Position numbers and translations under genes: made by a program. A stretch of 64,000 nucleotides of DNA from Volvox africanus (taxonomy: Eukaryota; Chlorophyta; Chlorophyceae; Chlamydomonadales; Volvocaceae): NCBI GenBank assembly GCA_030268105.1, contig BSDZ01000101.1:2635001-2699000 (forward strand), read 5' to 3'. This document shows, piece after piece, positions 10,760 through 23,361 of this stretch. The notes beneath the pieces are model-generated. The model searched no databases, was not told where the DNA came from, and saw only the letters and a list, made by a program, of their open reading frames with translations. Each line of letters starts with the position of its first letter. Within the stretch, counting starts at the first letter, position 1.

Positions 10760-12290
10760 TGAGTTGCAGGCAGCGGAGACATCAATACAGCTATAGATCA
10801 GAATTTATTACAGTGGCAATAATGGCAGCAATGACAGCAGGAGGTATGCCTGGAATGCTCCAAATGCCGCCAGTGTCCGCGACGCGGGTGGCGAACGTAT
10901 TTTTCATGACACTGTAATGAAATCGTGCTTAGTATGTGCCGTACCGTGCTATGTCGTGACATATCATTGTTGGGATTTTCAAACTATACAAACTTTATAA
11001 TGCATAGTAATTTCTCTTCGGCGCGCTCTGCTAAGGTCTTATCCCTCATTTTTTTCGATAGCGCCATCCGTCCAATGTGCTGCTATCAGAAATGTCTGAT
11101 GAACCAAGGTAACAATTACTACCATAGAGCACAATGGCGTGCATCCGTACATGGATGTCGTACAGAGACACTTTCGCAAACCCTGATGCCCAAACTTACA
11201 CGCTCGCGAGGCCTATAGGGCACACAGGCGAGACAAAGAAAGCCCAAAGGACCATCACCACCGTCCTTGTTAGCATCCTTGTCAACGCTACCATTATTAC
11301 CATCATCATCCCCAAACAAAGTCTGTACGAAGGCCAATACAGTTATTGTAAGTAATCTCTCAAGGTGATAGAAGGCGGGCAAAATTTGACGATGTGTAGT
11401 CGTACCTTTGGGTTGAGGACTGGCATTTGCATGGGGTCCATGAGGTGACCCCTTATATCCCTAATAACCGCTACCCCTGACAACAGCTCACGTTGCTCGT
11501 GAACAAAAACGCAAACAAAAGCACAACTCGACAAAACATGTGTGACCGAGCAAAGATGTACCCCGTATCGATGAACAGCACCAGTAATTTAAAACGCATA
11601 CACAAATACGACCCCGAACAAATGTAGTATCCTGTAACGCGATCAACGACACTTTCGCTTTCCACGACTAAAAAAACTTCAAACGCAGACATTATATCAA
11701 GTAAAATCCGCCGCAAGGTAGAGGTTTCATACACGCCCATGCACAAGCTCGTGTGCTTCCTAAATTCTTATAGCAATAACAAGGAACAAGATGCAGCAGC
11801 AGACGATGATGATGATGCTTAGTCATGATGGTGAAGAAAGAAGCCTAGATGGCAAAACAGCTGGGCACTTCATCAACATTCTTCAAGGCGTGTCATGCTT
11901 ATATCAGAACACCGCGATTGGATGACAAATTCCTGTTTCAAAAAATGCACAACCATTAAGCAGCGCAATATCAGCTCAAAGCTTACACCTGCAACATTAT
12001 ACGCAAAAGGCACTTCTCGCTTTCCAGGGCCCTGGCTGCGTTAAGCCATACGGTAACAACACCAACACCATACACGCCGTACGATAAACTGAATCCAATT
12101 AGCCTCTCTTTCCAATGCGATTAATTACCTCATACCTAAATTCCTCATCACGTCCCGCGTATGGATGTTATTGGGGACGTGACAATACATCACGTCGCAA
12201 CTCTCAATGTATTATCCACCCAATACAGCCACTATTCAGCAATGGATTTCGCAAATTTCCTGTTATGGCCGCACCTGTTATGGTTTCTGC
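10760..12290. other. Convergent intergenic region
   Basis: The 3' flanks of the GT90 gene (+) and the sulfotransferase gene (-). Open frames here (for example 11471-11746 on the minus strand) lack recognisable domains. The true last exon of either gene could be hidden here. Confidence 0.5.
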
Positions 12291-14823
12291 TCATGGTTGC
12301 AGCAGAATCGAGGGCGTACTGCTCATTGCTTTGACTGGCCGTGTCTTTGTTGAAGTTTCCATAATGACCGTCATATTCCATATTCTTCCTGCCATCTTAG
12401 CATCCGTATCACTACGGAGAAGCCTTCGTACGCCAGTCGTACATGCGTACAGATAGGCATCTATGCTAACGATGCCGTCTATTAGGAGGACTTACCCGTA
12501 TTCCACGGAGGCATGCGATCAAAAGCTATCGGCGTTTTTGGATCTTCCCCGAGAAATGTAAGGAGGTCGCGGGCTAGGGTTGCGTTCTTCTGCAATCATG
12601 ACGAACAAAGATGACAGTGTGTACATGTTTATTCAGATGCCATGACCTGGATAACGATAACTGGATAAGTTAAGGCGAGTTGACAAACCATTATTCGGCC
12701 TTTCCGCCAGAATGAGAGCGGTAACCCCAAAACAGCTCTTTCCCCCGGTCTGCTCTGCCCCTTCCACCGAACCAAACACACAGAGACAAGCAGCAACCTC
12801 CAAGATCCTGAGGCTGCCGTACAGGTCCGCGCGCTAAGAGGGCCACATACACACGCACTAACCTGGGGGTCAAACATGTCTTCCATGTAGACCCGAAATG
12901 CGTGGCTAGGATTCTTCCGTACATAATAGTCGTACAGCGTGTGCGTGGCGCCCAAATCGAGCGCAAAATCCAGGGGGTCCCGAAGGTTGGACTGATCCAT
13001 CAGGTAGAGCTTTAAGTTGGTGACTGTTAAGGCCGTGTTTCTAGAGTTGAAGATTAGCTGCGAGGGGTTAATCGGGGATGAGCGTAAGGGCAAGGATGGG
13101 TTGATGCCCTTTCAATCAGGGTATTGCAGTTCAAGTTTTGAAGACCCAAATAAAAGAGTATCGTATGCTTTAAGATGCAAATGGCGACTTGCTGCTGTAG
13201 GGACATGATACGGCATGTGTACGGTACATGCACGACAGTAGCACGACAGATGCAGAAAACAGTTTGATTGGGCGATGGGTTGGTTGTAGGTAAGATCAAC
13301 AAGGATAAAAGTTTAGAAAGGTCAAGATATGCATAATAATATTGCAAAACGTAAAAACCAATGATATATACGAAAATGTTTCACGGATATGCTTATTGCA
13401 TGTTTCACATCCGCATACGCATATATGTACATGTGCATAAAGAAGCGTAGATGGCTGACATCAATACCTTGACATCAGTACACAATGATTGAAGGAAGCC
13501 CATGAAGCTTTGGAACTGGAGTCCGCATTTCCGCGCGGCTGGTAGGAACTTGCCACACACGTACCGAATCTCTTTGAAGCCGCTCACCACATCTACCTCG
13601 GGAGAAAAACGGGGAGGTTAGGACGAGTTAAGGGATTGGTCCAAGTCCAAGAGGGCAAGGAAGCTGCGCAGCTGGGATATATTCAAAAACGCTGACGCAA
13701 GGCAAACCCGGGAATTCTTAGAAAATCGAGACACAACGTCGTACCTTCACCGTAGTACCCGTACAATGACGCGTAATACGCCCGTGTCGCTTGCAGTACA
13801 CGGTCCGATCCAAACTCGTTAAAAAGGCCCAGGTCTTTACCAGCTTGGGTCGCCAACTTAGTGTCGTACACTTGTTTGATAGAGTAGACTGAATCTACGT
13901 TGCCGCCGTCGAATCGAAGTGAATGACGTTCGGCAGCCATCAGAGCATCCTGAAAACGCCTGTACCGAGCGGGTACGACAGATACGACGTGGCGGTACGA
14001 TGTGGAGGGGAGAATGATTCGGAGGATAAAAAACATATCAGCCGGATGAGCCACTGACGTAAATTGTGCGGATGAGTACGGAACCAAAATGGACCGCATT
14101 ACAAGGTTTGTGGCACCATGAGCGTGTATGTTTGTGTGTGCGTGTGTATTTGCGTACTTTGACTTATTCTTGCGGGTTCACAGATGTCCATCCGCATGAG
14201 TAGTGCTTTCCCCTTGCCATCCTTTTTCATTTCAGTTTTCATCGCCTACAGTCCAAATGATTCCGTGACATTCCGACGTCATTTCCCCGATTGCAGCCCC
14301 ATTGTGGATTGAGCCCTATATTGGGATCTTCCTGTCTTTCTTCTCCCGTATCCCTCATAAACCCCGCCGCCGTGACGCCGCGCCGTGTGTTTTGGCGTGT
14401 GTATCCGGGGCTCCTTGGAATCTATAAACTTACCCCTCGTACGCAACCTGCAACTCACCGATAGGCGTCGTACATGTTACCGACCGCCCGCCAATGCTCC
14501 CCGCGAACGAGATAGTTCGGAATCTGGTTAAGGGCATCCATGAGAGATGTCGACCCGGAGCGCCCCGTTGCCAAAATGAAAACACACTTTTTGGATACCG
14601 GCAAGTCGCCGATGTAGGCTGATGGTTGAGGCAGCTGCTGCAGCTGAAAAGGTTGTCCATCACCTCCAACTCGCGTTTCGGAAATAGTTGAAGCTGGTTT
14701 AGGTCCAGGACCCAAGACGCTCAGGCCAGGATATGCAAAAACGACTGAATGTTGCAACGCAAAGGATATGATCAAAAGCAGCAGAGTGGTGATTTTGCTG
14801 GCGCCATCGACGGCGAGGCGCAT
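12291..14823 (-). CDS. P-loop sulfotransferase with N-terminal signal/anchor
   Basis: Minus-strand exons 14823-14459, 13959-13745, 13592-13468, 13057-12863 and 12589-12496 join with matching phases (2, 1, 0, 0). The protein starts MRLAVDGASK with a hydrophobic segment at about residues 11-30, a signal peptide or type II anchor. FILATGRSGSTSLMDAL at about residues 83-99 is the 5'-phosphosulfate-binding loop for PAPS. VVSGFKEIRYVCGKF and LIFNSRNTALTVTN follow, the second matching the usual 3'-phosphate-binding Arg/Asn strand. KNATLARDLLTFLGEDP is the C-terminal helix typical of the family. It should move sulfate from PAPS to a glycan or tyrosine in the Golgi lumen; the acceptor is not predictable. 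The terminal exon is weakly supported: 12388-12291 fits the phase and ends in TGA, giving 363 residues in all. Confidence 0.85.
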
Positions 14824-16503
14824 CGCTCAAGACTTTAATTGCGTAGAGATGCGGGTCCACGCCTTTGCTCGCTACGTGTGTCTTTTGTATTACTTGCATC
14901 TGGAGCGCCCGCGCAACACGAGTTCGTTGCTTTGCAGAACCTGAGGGCACGTCGAAAAATAGCTCGGGTCATGCTTGCTTGCGCCTCAGGCTTCCGGACA
15001 ATTACATAATATAAACAAGAGCTTTACAAAAAAAGTAAATACGTTGGTTATCTGTGGCAAATATCTTAGCACATGGAGTTGCTTGCTCGCTGTTTCGTAT
15101 TCGGGATCGGTATCCCTATGAACAAAGTCTACACACCCAGGCGGACCATCAAGCATAATAAATAAAGGTTTACACCTACTTATGAATAACATAATGATTT
15201 GGATTCATCGGAGAGATTTATTGATCGATAGTTGTGAACAAATCAAAGATAATACCTTGTAGTTTCAACATAATTATTTTGCATAATTAGCAGATTGGAA
15301 AATACGAGGAAGGTTTGCATGGATGGCACGCACGCACTAATAATATGTTATCTTATCCTTCCCAAAACAGTGTTTCAAGACGGCAACCTATTTCTCTAAA
15401 AAAGACATATGATGGTGTGAGCGAATAAATATGCCCGCGAAAACGCCTACGTGATCGAGAAAGCCCGCCCGGTTGTAAGAAATCGGGATCACGGACAACG
15501 AGCTCCAAGTACGTCAGAGTACCGCCTACCGCGTACTGTTTCCGCTGCAGCGGAATGTAATGTTCGTCACATTTTAGGAATATTTCTCCACACTACAACG
15601 TGAATGCTTCACCAAAGTTAAGGGAAAGGATTTCCTTGGGAGTGTGCAAAACAGCTTGCCGTGTTAGCTGTGCCAGCTTTGCACCACAAAGGACAACTAA
15701 CCAAAGTTTTACGAGCTACCAAATGGTATTATTCCTCACAAATTAGTGTCCGGTTTAGGAATAGCTATTGTTATTAGCTTATGCGACTTTATTCTTTCAG
15801 TTGATGACGTCTCTGCTGCAAGGTAGTTTCAATGTCTTTAGTATTTTCCATGGCGAGTTCCATCGGGTTGTAAACATATAATTATCCCGAAGATGGCTGA
15901 AGATCAGACCCAAACTTGCAGAAGTTCAAATATATCTGAAGATTACAACTTCTCTATTGAGTTTCTCCAGGATTTCCAGTCCCAGGACAGGTCCCGGGCT
16001 TAGATGGATAAGCTTATGTGCAGGGTCTCCCCGGGTCAGCCCTGTAACGCGCGATGACGGCATCGCCGTGCAGCCCCTCACGAGGAACGGGGGAACCGGA
16101 AATGTGAGACCCTGGCTCTACACAAGGACCAGGACCAGATAGGCCGCTCCGCATGAATCCCTAAAAACATACGTACATAAATAGACAAGCAAATCGCGTG
16201 ACGCCGTGTGCGCGGCGCCCGATTCTGTGCAAAATCTATATACTTCTGCGCCCTATCTCAGCTCCCCAAACTGAATTTTTTTGGGGCCTGCATGCGGATC
16301 TTGTCACATCTCCCTGTAAAAGTAACGTGTGGATAATCTTGCATGGACAGCATCAACGAAAATTCCGCACACATGGCCGTAAATATCACACGATGTAATA
16401 CAGCCACATGATGTAATACACCTGCTAGTATCCATTATGGTCCCTAGTACCTTTGTGGCATATAAGAGCCACGCAACCGGGCTCGAGGGTCAATCTGACC
16501 CCT

Positions 16504-16695
16504 GACCGGGCTCGTTACTCTGTGCCAAAACGGATCGCAATCTCCAACAGGAGCAGATGATGGAGTCTATTATTTTGTTACAAGGTATGCAGCAGCAACT
16601 AACCAGGGAAGCTGACAAGCGCCTCGCGAGGAGACGCGAGGAAGGCTCAAAACCTAGCCAGCAGCGACAAGACTGCAAAACTGATATGTCATGAT
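16504..16695 (+). other. Short coiled-coil-like open frame, unassigned
   Basis: An open frame without a good start contains MMESIILLQGMQQQLTREAD followed by a basic stretch RLARRREEG, and ends in TGA. The composition resembles a coiled coil, as in some retroelement Gag proteins, but no zinc knuckle or neighbouring pol is visible. It could be a remnant or chance. Confidence 0.2.
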
Positions 16696-17008
16696 AAAAA
16701 CATACGCACCCAACCGCGAAGCCGAACGACGTCACGATTCGTTGTGCACCAACGCCGTCACGGATGTACAAGTTGACGCCATAGTAATCGATTTGTGATT
16801 AATATAATAGACATTATATATTATAGCAGTTATAGGCAGTTGGGAGTTCGTCGGATAACAGTTACTAACACCAAATCCATGATTGTTGCCTGTTATTTGA
16901 ACGGCGCGCCGTTTGGTCGTTCGCGCACCCTCGCAACGCATGACCTTCCTCCATTGCCTGTCAACAGAGGCCGCGCATGCGCCGCGCATGTTGTGAAGCA
17001 CATTCCAT

Positions 17009-17009
<1 letters not shown>

Positions 17010-17051
<42 letters not shown>
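17010..17051. repeat. (AAC)n microsatellite
   Basis: About 14 perfect AAC triplets, intergenic. Confidence 0.95.
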
Positions 17052-17907
17052 GGATAACAACCGCGACTAAACAACACGGCACCGGGCACCTCACACCTAC
17101 TTCACGCTACCAGCACCACCAGCATTACTTAGTCACCGACGGCATCGCCACCATTTAGCCGCCTTTGGTAATATTTCTATCCATAGGCCGACACCACTCT
17201 CTTGCGACCATTGTTTCCTCTTCTTAGGCTCGCTGAAATATCAACCTCTATCTGTCAGCTGTCAGCATCCACCTTTCACTATTCACCTCCATGCTGCCTT
17301 GAGTGTGGCTATTAAACTGTGTGTCGATGTTAAGTAAGTCTGGAAACAACCAAACACGTCCCTTGATGACCTCCACCCACGAACTCTCCGTGGCGCCTCC
17401 AACTGAACCCGCATCCATTCGTACTTTAATCTCCTCATCTAACTCCCTTCGTAAGAAATGCCCAACACCAAACAGCGGAAGGCGCGGCAAGAAGAGGTGC
17501 CGTCACGACCCCTCTCAATAGTTATCTAACTAGGCACCAACCGATGGCACAGCCCTGATAACGCTTCCTGTCAACCGCTGTACCGCTGACGACGCTCACA
17601 TCCTCTTTTCTCCCCCTCTCCCACAAAACTGGTTATACGAATATCGTCCCCCAACTGCGTCCCTATCTTCAATTCGGTAATTTATGCGCGCACGTGCCCA
17701 ATTTGGGCAGTCATTTTACTACCCGCCCCCGCTGCCTCCACTACTCCATTACCAGCTGCGTCCCCGCCTTCACTTTCCCGACGGACTTTCGGGCATTACC
17801 TCAGCTCAACAATAACAGCCCCTTTCTACTGGCGTCGGTGATTAAAATCATTATACATGTGCAGCATACGTATCTATATCTATACGTATAGATGTGTGTG
17901 TGTGAGT

Positions 17908-18030
17908 GATAGGGGGGGTTGCCTTCACCCGTGGCCACTACCACCTGGCAGTCCCCTACCTTCCCCTGCCTGTATTTCGGGGTACCCTCATCCGTTCACC
18001 CTTAGGGATGTTGACTGCTCCGAAACCAGT
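17908..18030 (+). repeat. Dispersed repeat family, copy B (short)
   Basis: GATAGGGGG lead, then CACCCGTGGCCACTA, CTGGCAGTCCC, TATTTCGGGG and CCCTCATCCGTTCACCC, colinear with copies A, C and D. It shares the CCGTTCACCC variant with copy D. It lies just downstream of GT77-like copy 1. Confidence 0.85.
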
Positions 18031-18219
18031 ATGTATGACATATAGACATGTATATACACAAAAAACCCTTTCTCTCTCACACACACACAGACACACGCAA
18101 ACACGCTGCTACATTCATGCATTCATGGCGTCTTTCAGGCTACACACGCTCTTCCGTTATGGTCGGTGCAAATAGCAACTGACACAACTAACCGTGTCTA
18201 TCCGCCAGCCGCTCCTAGA

Positions 18220-21200
18220 TCAGAGCACGTCCAGATGTTCAGAGCGGCTGTTGATAAGGCCCACTTTGTCGGTGTACATGGACAAGAGCTCCTGGAGGGC
18301 GCGGGCCTTATTGTCCATGCGCTGATTGCAGGGTACTGCGTGCGGGTGTGCGGGGTTGTGTGGGGTGAATGGTGTGTGGTGTGTGTGGGGAGGGTAAGAT
18401 GACGATATGCAGGTAAGGCTTTGAAGGTGAAGACGGAGGGACAAACACAAAAGGTGTCGGAATGGGGGGGCTTACTGTTCGATGGGGAGGGCATTTGTGT
18501 ATCGCAATGCACTGGGAGGGGGGCCAGGTGGGCAGGTGGGTTAGTTCAGTGTGATTAGTTGAGTAGGTGCAACTGCCCGCTGCTGGGTCCAGTGCGTTTT
18601 TCCAATATTTTATATCCGTATACGTAAGTTCAGCAAAGGCGCAATCCATCGGAAGATGTCAACACAGCAGTTTGTAATAGCAACAGCAGTAGCAGTAGCA
18701 GTAGCTGGCATTGGAGATATTGTCATGGCCGTATGCAGATATCCCCACCCAGATACGGCACACTGCTAATTGAAATAATAGCCGAGGACCTCCAAGCCTC
18801 GCGCCATGTGTACGTGTATGTGTACCTCTCACCATGGAAGTTGTACCACTTTATCATGTAATCCTCTTTGCAGGTTCCATCTCGCAATCGGTTCACATGC
18901 CACCCTGGCTGGCCCATCTCCATTCCTTCCGTATCACATCCACATGGCCCCTGAATCCAGATAACACGGCCGTACATAGAGCGGGTCGTACTGTATGTCG
19001 TACTGCGTCCCATTCAGGCAACGAACCAACCAAGGCAGAGTCCCCGTCCGTCCATCCGCGAGCTTGCAGAGTTGTAACAATTGCAGACCGTTATCCGTAT
19101 TAGCTTCATTGGACAAGCCATTATAGTTTAAATGACTAATTCGATTGTTAGCCCCGTATGTGAAAAGATATCCACGTTAGTGTACAGCCCATTCCGCGAA
19201 TTCACCACCTAAACCACGTCTTGTTTTAAAGGGGCCCTCCACGCCCTGCTTGGACTCCGCCTCTTTCCTGTCCACGTTGCTCAAGCCCGGCCCCCTCATT
19301 TTAGGTGCCTACGAGGGTGCCCTCTTCGAGAATCAATGCCTCACTATGCCTCAACAAACGACTACGCACCAGACACCAGTGCGGGAAGTACTCGCTACGC
19401 AGCATAGCCACCGACATTGCCTGCTGGGTGTGCAGCGGTGGCAAGTGGTGGTGGTGATGATGATGATGATGGTAGTGGTGATGTGTTGTGGCGGTGATAC
19501 CGGTGGCAGATAGTGGCGGGATTGTACACATCAACGCGTCGTACATACACAGACAATCACAATCACGACCACAACCACAACCTAGAAGGGAGAAGCAGGT
19601 TTGGTTAGGTGGCCGCTGGTGAGCGAAGAATACAACCATGTAACGCTTACATATATACACATACACAATCACGTGGCTTACACGGCGACTTCCTCTTTCC
19701 CCCTCCCTCCATCGTTCTCTCTAGTTCCTTTCCTAGGTCCGTACCTATGTAGTACATATGGCTCACTATTCGCCCTCGCCTATGGCTTACCGCTCTTCGA
19801 TCGGGATACCCCAACAATACAGCCGTGCCATTAGTAGACGTAAACATGTCATGAGATAGGTACGGCAAAAACACCCCTTCTTCGCCCTCACCTTCTCCCC
19901 CATCTCCCCGCTGACCCACTCCATAGCCGCGTTGAAGCTCGACTGGTCCAACTTAGGTTGACCCTGGATCGCCTTTTGCACCAGGTAATACAGCCAGTTG
20001 GCCACAGCCCGAGTCACCAGCGGGGTGGAGCGGAAGTAGAGGAGACCTGGAGACGGTGGTGCGTGATGGGGTGATCTCCAGGGGGGAGGGGTAGCAGTGG
20101 TGCTAGCGGCGGTGACGCACGGGCAGACGTACAGTGATAAAACCCGATGCAGCGCCTCCTTTTTTCTCCGTGCTTCCTTCTCCTTCCCTTCCCCCCCTCT
20201 CCTTCCCCTCACCCCCTCTCCTTCCCCTCACCCCCTCTCCTTCCCCTCACCCCCTCTCCTTCCCCTCACCCCCTCTCCTTCCCCTCACCCCCTCTCCTTC
20301 CCCTCACCCCCTCTCCTTCCCCTCACCCCCTCTCCTTCCCCTCACCCCCTTCCCCCTTCACCCCCTTCACCCCTCACCCCCTTCCCCCTTCTCCTTCCCT
20401 TCACCTTTCTCCTTCCCCTCACCCCTCTCCTTCCCTCGTAGATGTTCATTCATCGCTACGTACCAATATTCGAGGGTCCAGGTGGGAAACGGCTCTTAGG
20501 TAGCGAGTCCTGGCGTTTGCTGCAGTCGCCGGAAACCAGGACGTCGATATCCCGCGCCAAGATGTACGGCAGCGGATTTCGAAAGAAGACCTGGTCCAAG
20601 AGCAGTAGATCATCCGTGTGGGAGGGTGAGGGGTAATGCATTAGGGCGTTAGGGCCGTGAATGATATTGGGGCGGACGTTTAGAGATAAACGATTGGGAA
20701 GGGTTCGGGCTGTGTGGTAGCAGGCCCCCAGGACGAGCATGAATGAGATTGGCAATGGAGCATCGCAGTTGCCCCCGAATATAGAGACATGGCTAACAGC
20801 CCACATAATCCCAATGAAGAAATTTAATTGCACAAATATGTCGAGACAAAATTTTGTTGTCACGTGGACTTGTTGGTGTTTGGCCTGGTTGATAAACGCA
20901 GGACGTACAGCTGAATTACCTACCAGGATCAACTAAAAGGCAGACAGACAGACAGACAGACAGACAGATAGTACACACGCTTGGATTGGGTTTTGAGAGG
21001 CACATGGGCCCTATTGCTTGCGGGCTTATGAACCCACAATCGGTAATAGTCGTGGCAAGCAGAAGCAGCATGATGGACAACCTAATGACTTCGAGTCTGC
21101 AGCCGAAGCCGAAGACCAAACACGCTCATTCTTTGTGCCGTGGGTCAAGCACGTTGAAATTGCAAATGTGCACTAAGGTCGCTGTATGTACGAAAAAATG

Positions 21201-23361
21201 GACGTAATCTCGTCGTACGTACAGATAGATGTCGTACACTCGCACCTGATCGCAATCGAGGAAGAAGACGTCCAAGCCTAGCGCCAGTGCGTCCAGGATG
21301 GTCAGTGTCTTTGCGAAACTCAGGCCGAAGAAAGGTGGTGTTTTGTAACCAAAGCTGTCGAGTGGGGAGATTGGAAGGTGGTGTAAAATGGTAAATACTT
21401 CTAAAATAATGAATTGTGGTTTGTAATAACAGCATGTGTGTTTTCAATGAATTTTAACCAATGAATCAGTCCTAATATTATAATACCCCCCCTCTCCACT
21501 GGAGGAAGGTGAGTGGGCTCATGGACCTGGATCCATTGTTTTCCCAACCCCCTGATCCCCTCCCCTTCGTCGCCCAGTTGTCGTACGGTAACTTACTCGT
21601 CCGCAGTGAAGATAGGGCTGCCTATAGTGACGCATCTGACTCCGAAGCGGTTGGAAATCCGGTTACAGTTGTTGGCAGTTGAGTTCGGTAATGTCATGAC
21701 TCGCGCCACTAAGTGGTTGGCTAAATGGTCCTGCGGACAGTGGAAAGCAGCCCGCGGGAAATCGGGGAGCGAAAGGGGTTTCGGAGCCCTGGTCTCTTGA
21801 TCTCTTCGCTTTCCTTTCCGGACTGTAATTTTCCAAACATAAATATGTGTGGCTACATCCTGTATGCATCATCGTATTACTTCAGCTGTCTTGGTTTTGA
21901 GTACCGATTCTGTCGGGTTGAGAATAGGATAGAATTCCGACTGCAGCGCCTGATGGCAGCGCCCGGGTCACTGTTGCCCTGGCATGGTGGGGAGGGGTTG
22001 GTGGGTTGGTTAAGTGTCTAGATGTTCTCTGAGGGGTTTTGGGTACCCCTCGGGTGTGCGGCGCCGCCTGAGGGTGCAGGAAGGGGCTGATGACGTGTGC
22101 ACTCGGCTTAATGACGACCCACGGGTCGCAGTCCACCCTCTCTGCGGAGTCATGCGTGCACGCCTGGGGCTAGCGGCCCTCGTGTCCGCCTCTCCCCAAT
22201 TGGGTGGATGTGGGGGCCAGGGGGGGGTTGGGGGGATGGGGGGGGGTTGAAAGAAAGTGTTTCTGTTTCGGAGGCCCCTCTCCGTTGGGTGGTGGGTCCA
22301 GAGGGGCAGTTGGCTGAGGGGGTCTCAGTCTCGGTGGGAGGTGGGAGGCGCAGGAAAACACAGACACACAGACATGCAAACAGACAGATTAACCTTCCAT
22401 GCATAACCTATACAGCTTACAGTGCATTAGCACCCCACCGTGTTTGCGCTATATAACGTTCACCCCCCTCCCGCACTCCATCCACTGGCACAACCCACAT
22501 CTCATCACCCCCCTCATGGGTCACACCTCCCACCTGTGACGCCTCCCGCCGGCTGAAGGTGATGTTCCTCAAGTTGCCGAGAAACAGCTCCCAGAGACCC
22601 GCACCTCGGAACGTGGACTCGCTCGTAAGGGAAAGCAGCACCAGTCGCCGCTGCCGACCAAACCCGTCAATTACTTGCATACTTGCCGCCTGTATAGGTA
22701 CGTGTCTGTGTATGTTTACGTGTCTGTGTCTGTGTCTATGTATGTTTACGTGTATGTGTATGCGTGTATGTGTATGTGTATGTTCGAAAATGCAAGAATA
22801 TAGGGCATTATACGCCAACTGGCCCCCGCACGCGTGTCGTAAAAAACCTTATACATGGACGCTGTCGAGGCATACCCAAGATGCTGTGTTTGGTTGTTAG
22901 GATGGACGTCATAGTACGGAAATGCCCTTCAGAGTGTACATTATACTGCACCTCGGGGGGTTGTCCCGTTCACATCGCATGTGTGGATCCCTGTGGATCT
23001 AGCTCCATGCCCAAGAATAAACATAAGGACTGCGGTGCGAGCTCGGATTTGTGATTTGTTACGAATAGGCTTTATGAGCTTCGTAATAAGGCCCAAACGA
23101 GCCAGGAGGAGGCTCAAAGGAAGGCGAGGACAAGAAGTCAGATACGTACGTAGTTGTACGTACCTGGGTAGCCTCAATGAATTCTCGATCGGGAAGCGGT
23201 GGTCCGTATTGCCCCATAAAACTGGTTGATATTTCTGCGACGGTCATTTTGGGCCAGGATCCCGTTTTGACGTGTGCTGCCCAGCTGATATGTACCCATG
23301 ACGAGGATGCCCACAGGGCAAGCAACCAAGCCATCAGCTTGCGTATTAATGTATAAACCAT
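18220..23361 (-). CDS. GT77-like nucleotide-sugar transferase, tandem copy 1
   Basis: Nine minus-strand exons: 23361-23164, 22689-22534, 21730-21597, 21354-21246, 20590-20464, 20046-19892, 19420-19370, 18950-18833 and 18335-18220. All phases agree; the joined frame is 387 codons plus stop. The N-terminus (MVYTLIRKLMAWLLALWASS) is a signal peptide or type II anchor. HLANHLVARVM and NCNRISNRFGVRC lead to GLSFAKTLTILDALALG and FFLDCDQ, whose D-C-D (residues 196/198) is the expected DxD metal/nucleotide-sugar motif. FFRNPLPYILARDIDVLVSG, GLLYFRST and LDQSSFNAAME follow in the order of Pfam Nucleotid_trans/GT77 proteins. That family includes Golgi arabinosyl-, xylosyl- and galactosyltransferases acting on wall polymers and Hyp-rich glycoproteins; the donor and acceptor here are unknown. 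The family call rests on motif order, not on a search. Confidence 0.88.
20190..20352. repeat. 19-bp CT-rich minisatellite in GT77-like copy 1 intron
   Basis: About eight copies of a 19-nt unit of the type TTCCCCTCACCCCCTCTCC, followed to about 20430 by degenerate units, in the intron between exons 5 and 6. It is strongly strand-asymmetric. Confidence 0.9.
20939..20970. repeat. (CAGA)n microsatellite
   Basis: About seven CAGA units in the intron between exons 4 and 5 of GT77-like copy 1. Confidence 0.85.
22116..22127. other. 12-bp palindrome GACCCACGGGTC
   Basis: One member of a recurrent imperfect or perfect palindrome GACCC(A/G)(C/T)GGGTC in this window (also 25093, 42977, 57740, 57824). 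It is in the intron between exons 2 and 3 of GT77-like copy 1. Function unknown. Confidence 0.7.

Larger units (their letters stand above)
14824..18219. other. Intergenic: divergent side of the sulfotransferase, tail side of GT77-like copy 1
   Basis: No confident gene. A 5' regulatory region for the sulfotransferase should lie just right of 14823. A short coiled-coil-like frame (about 16504-16695, +), an (AAC)n tract (about 17010-17051) and a dispersed repeat copy (17908) are listed separately. Confidence 0.5.

Noticed and set aside
17248..17490. 80-codon minus-strand frame with a charged segment (FLRRELDEEIKVRMDAG)
   Set aside because: Looks vaguely like coding sequence but no homologous family is recognised, and the opposite strand is equally open. 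Left unannotated.
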